Source of the DNA: DATBAK01 sp036787815 | GTDB lineage: Bacteria > Actinomycetota > Acidimicrobiia > IMCC26256 > PALSA-610 | Reading direction: 5' to 3' | Length of the DNA: 7,988 nucleotides | Assembly: GCA_036787815.1 (NCBI GenBank) | Contig: DAIQOP010000177.1 | Span: 1-7,988 of the forward strand | Notes under the pieces: model-generated | What the model saw: only the letters and a program-made list of their open reading frames with translations | Told to the model about the DNA's origin: nothing | The model's database searches: none | In this document: piece after piece, positions 7,458 to 7,988 of the stretch | Numbering within the stretch: the first letter of the stretch is position 1 | Layout of the letters: each line of letters begins with the position of its first letter | Made by a program: the position numbers and the translations under genes

Positions 7458-7798
7458 CCCAGGACGAGCTCGCGGGCGCGCCCACGGTCGCCGCGCCGGC
7501 TCCGATGCTCGACGTGTCGGAGATGTTCCGGCTCGAGTCGTCGAACAGCATCTGGTTGTTCGACTCGGAGCGGATGCGCTTCCGGCGTGTGCCGCGCGAT
7601 GCCGATCCGAGCAGTCCCTCGGTCGCCGCGGATTGGCAGCCGTACTTCGGGCTCGACATCGACCCCGACGCGGGCGCGTTCACGGTCGCGCTCAACGAGG
7701 ACGGCACCCGCCGCCTGCGCGCGGTACGGGTCGACGACCCCGTGCGCGACGACCGCACCGCCGAGCTCACTCTCCGCCCCGACGCCGAACCCGTCTGA
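7454..7798 (+). CDS. Uncharacterised small protein coupled to dtd
   Basis: I do not recognise this family. The 114-aa product has an acidic, Ala/Pro-rich N-terminus (about 1-20). A denser core follows: EMFRLESSNSIWLFDSER (23-40), RMRFRRVPRD (40-49) and WQPYFGLDIDPDAGAFTV (61-78). Next comes ALNEDGTRRLRAVRV (79-93), then an acidic tail. No signal peptide, membrane segment or cysteine is visible, so it is probably soluble and cytosolic. The aromatic/charged core reads like a small beta-rich fold, but that is a guess. GTG 7454 is chosen because it overlaps the dtd TGA in a GTGA arrangement, giving probable translational coupling. An in-frame ATG at residue 18 is a possible later start. Codon use is like the neighbours, so it appears to be a real gene. 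Confidence 0.75.
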   Translation: MTQDELAGAPTVAAPAPMLDVSEMFRLESSNSIWLFDSERMRFRRVPRDADPSSPSVAADWQPYFGLDIDPDAGAFTVALNEDGTRRLRAVRVDDPVRDDRTAELTLRPDAEPV

Positions 7799-7873
7799 CC
7801 GCGCTCGCCCGGCGGCACCACCGGCAAACCGCCCGAACCTTCGTGCGGGGCCTTCCGCGCACCCTCTCGAGCG

Positions 7874-7923
7874 GCCCTGGTACTGCATCTGCGTCGCATA
7901 CGACGCAGATGCAGCACCAGGGC
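7874..7923. terminator. Long near-perfect hairpin, likely bidirectional terminator
   Basis: Two arms pair over 22 of 23 positions around a CATA tetraloop (7897-7900). The inner stem is 14 bp (7883-7896 with 7901-7914). There is one A·C mismatch (7882/7915), and the outer stem is 8 bp (7874-7881 with 7916-7923). It lies 75 nt after the stop of the small gene and directly before the apparent stop of a converging minus-strand gene. This placement suggests termination of both, although no T tract follows on either strand. A dispersed palindromic repeat is the alternative reading. Confidence 0.65.
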
Positions 7924-7924
7924 G

Positions 7925-7988
7925 TCACGAGCGGCGGGCGATCGCGCGGGCGATCGCGCGGGCGACCTGGCGGAAGGCGCGGTCGTCG
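7925..7988 (-). CDS. Probable C-terminus of a converging gene (partial)
   Basis: On the minus strand an open frame enters from the window end and stops at TGA (complement of 7925-7927). It gives the last 20 residues, which begin DDRAFRQVARAI and end RRS. The basic, Ala/Arg-rich helix-like tail includes ARAI twice, encoded by a 12-bp tandem repeat. The stop sits 1 nt from the large hairpin, the expected layout for a converging gene. Only about 60 bases are visible, so no product can be named. Confidence 0.45.
   Translation of the reverse strand, partial: DDRAFRQVARAIARAIARRS
7936..7965. repeat. 12-bp tandem repeat, 2.5 copies
   Basis: GGGCGATCGCGC occurs at 7936-7947 and 7948-7959, with a partial third copy, GGGCGA, at 7960-7965. 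The period is a multiple of three. On the minus strand it encodes repeated Ala-Arg-Ala-Ile in the probable partial gene. Confidence 0.85.

Overview
The window looks like chromosomal housekeeping DNA from a high-GC actinobacterium. The evidence is strong G/C bias at third codon positions, frequent GTG starts, a GuaB3-type IMPDH-related protein, a FadD17/FadD19-like acyl-CoA synthetase, a CIRCE-controlled groES, and two genes that look leaderless. An Acidimicrobiia-like organism would fit, but that is an inference from general family resemblance, not a database result.

Layout. Positions 1-125 hold two identical 55-bp direct repeats at a 70-bp period. A perfect CIRCE operator (141-167) follows, then groES (263-571). 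groEL is not next to groES. A strong bidirectional hairpin (593-624) separates groES from a converging acyl-CoA synthetase gene (657-2279, minus strand). That gene is divergent, across a 76-bp gap, from a plus-strand run: a NUDIX CoA pyrophosphatase-like gene (2356-3078), guaB3 (3113-4282), guaA (4300-5850), a class I fructose-bisphosphate aldolase (5905-6924), dtd (7008-7457) and an unrecognised small gene (7454-7798) that overlaps dtd by 4 nt. A 22-of-23-bp hairpin (7874-7923) ends this run. Immediately after it is what looks like the C-terminus of a converging minus-strand gene (7925-7988, running off the window).

How the genes fit together. guaB3 and guaA are adjacent and probably co-transcribed. 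guaA makes GMP from XMP. GuaB3 is related to the enzyme that makes XMP, but its actinobacterial role is, as far as I know, unsettled. The NUDIX protein, the aldolase and Dtd are housekeeping or quality-control enzymes of nucleotide/CoA, sugar and tRNA metabolism, and I see no pathway linking all of them. guaB3-guaA and dtd-hypothetical have the tightest spacing. The aldolase and dtd may each have their own control: an inverted repeat lies upstream of the aldolase and a -10-like hexamer upstream of dtd.

I see no mobile element, CRISPR array, tRNA, rRNA, phage gene or defence locus. I found no convincing new multi-gene system. The items most worth a second look are small: the 70-bp repeat abutting the CIRCE, the 14-bp duplication with a four-codon mini-ORF between guaB3 and guaA, the two-turn inverted repeat before the aldolase, the unknown gene coupled to dtd, and the long 3' hairpin.
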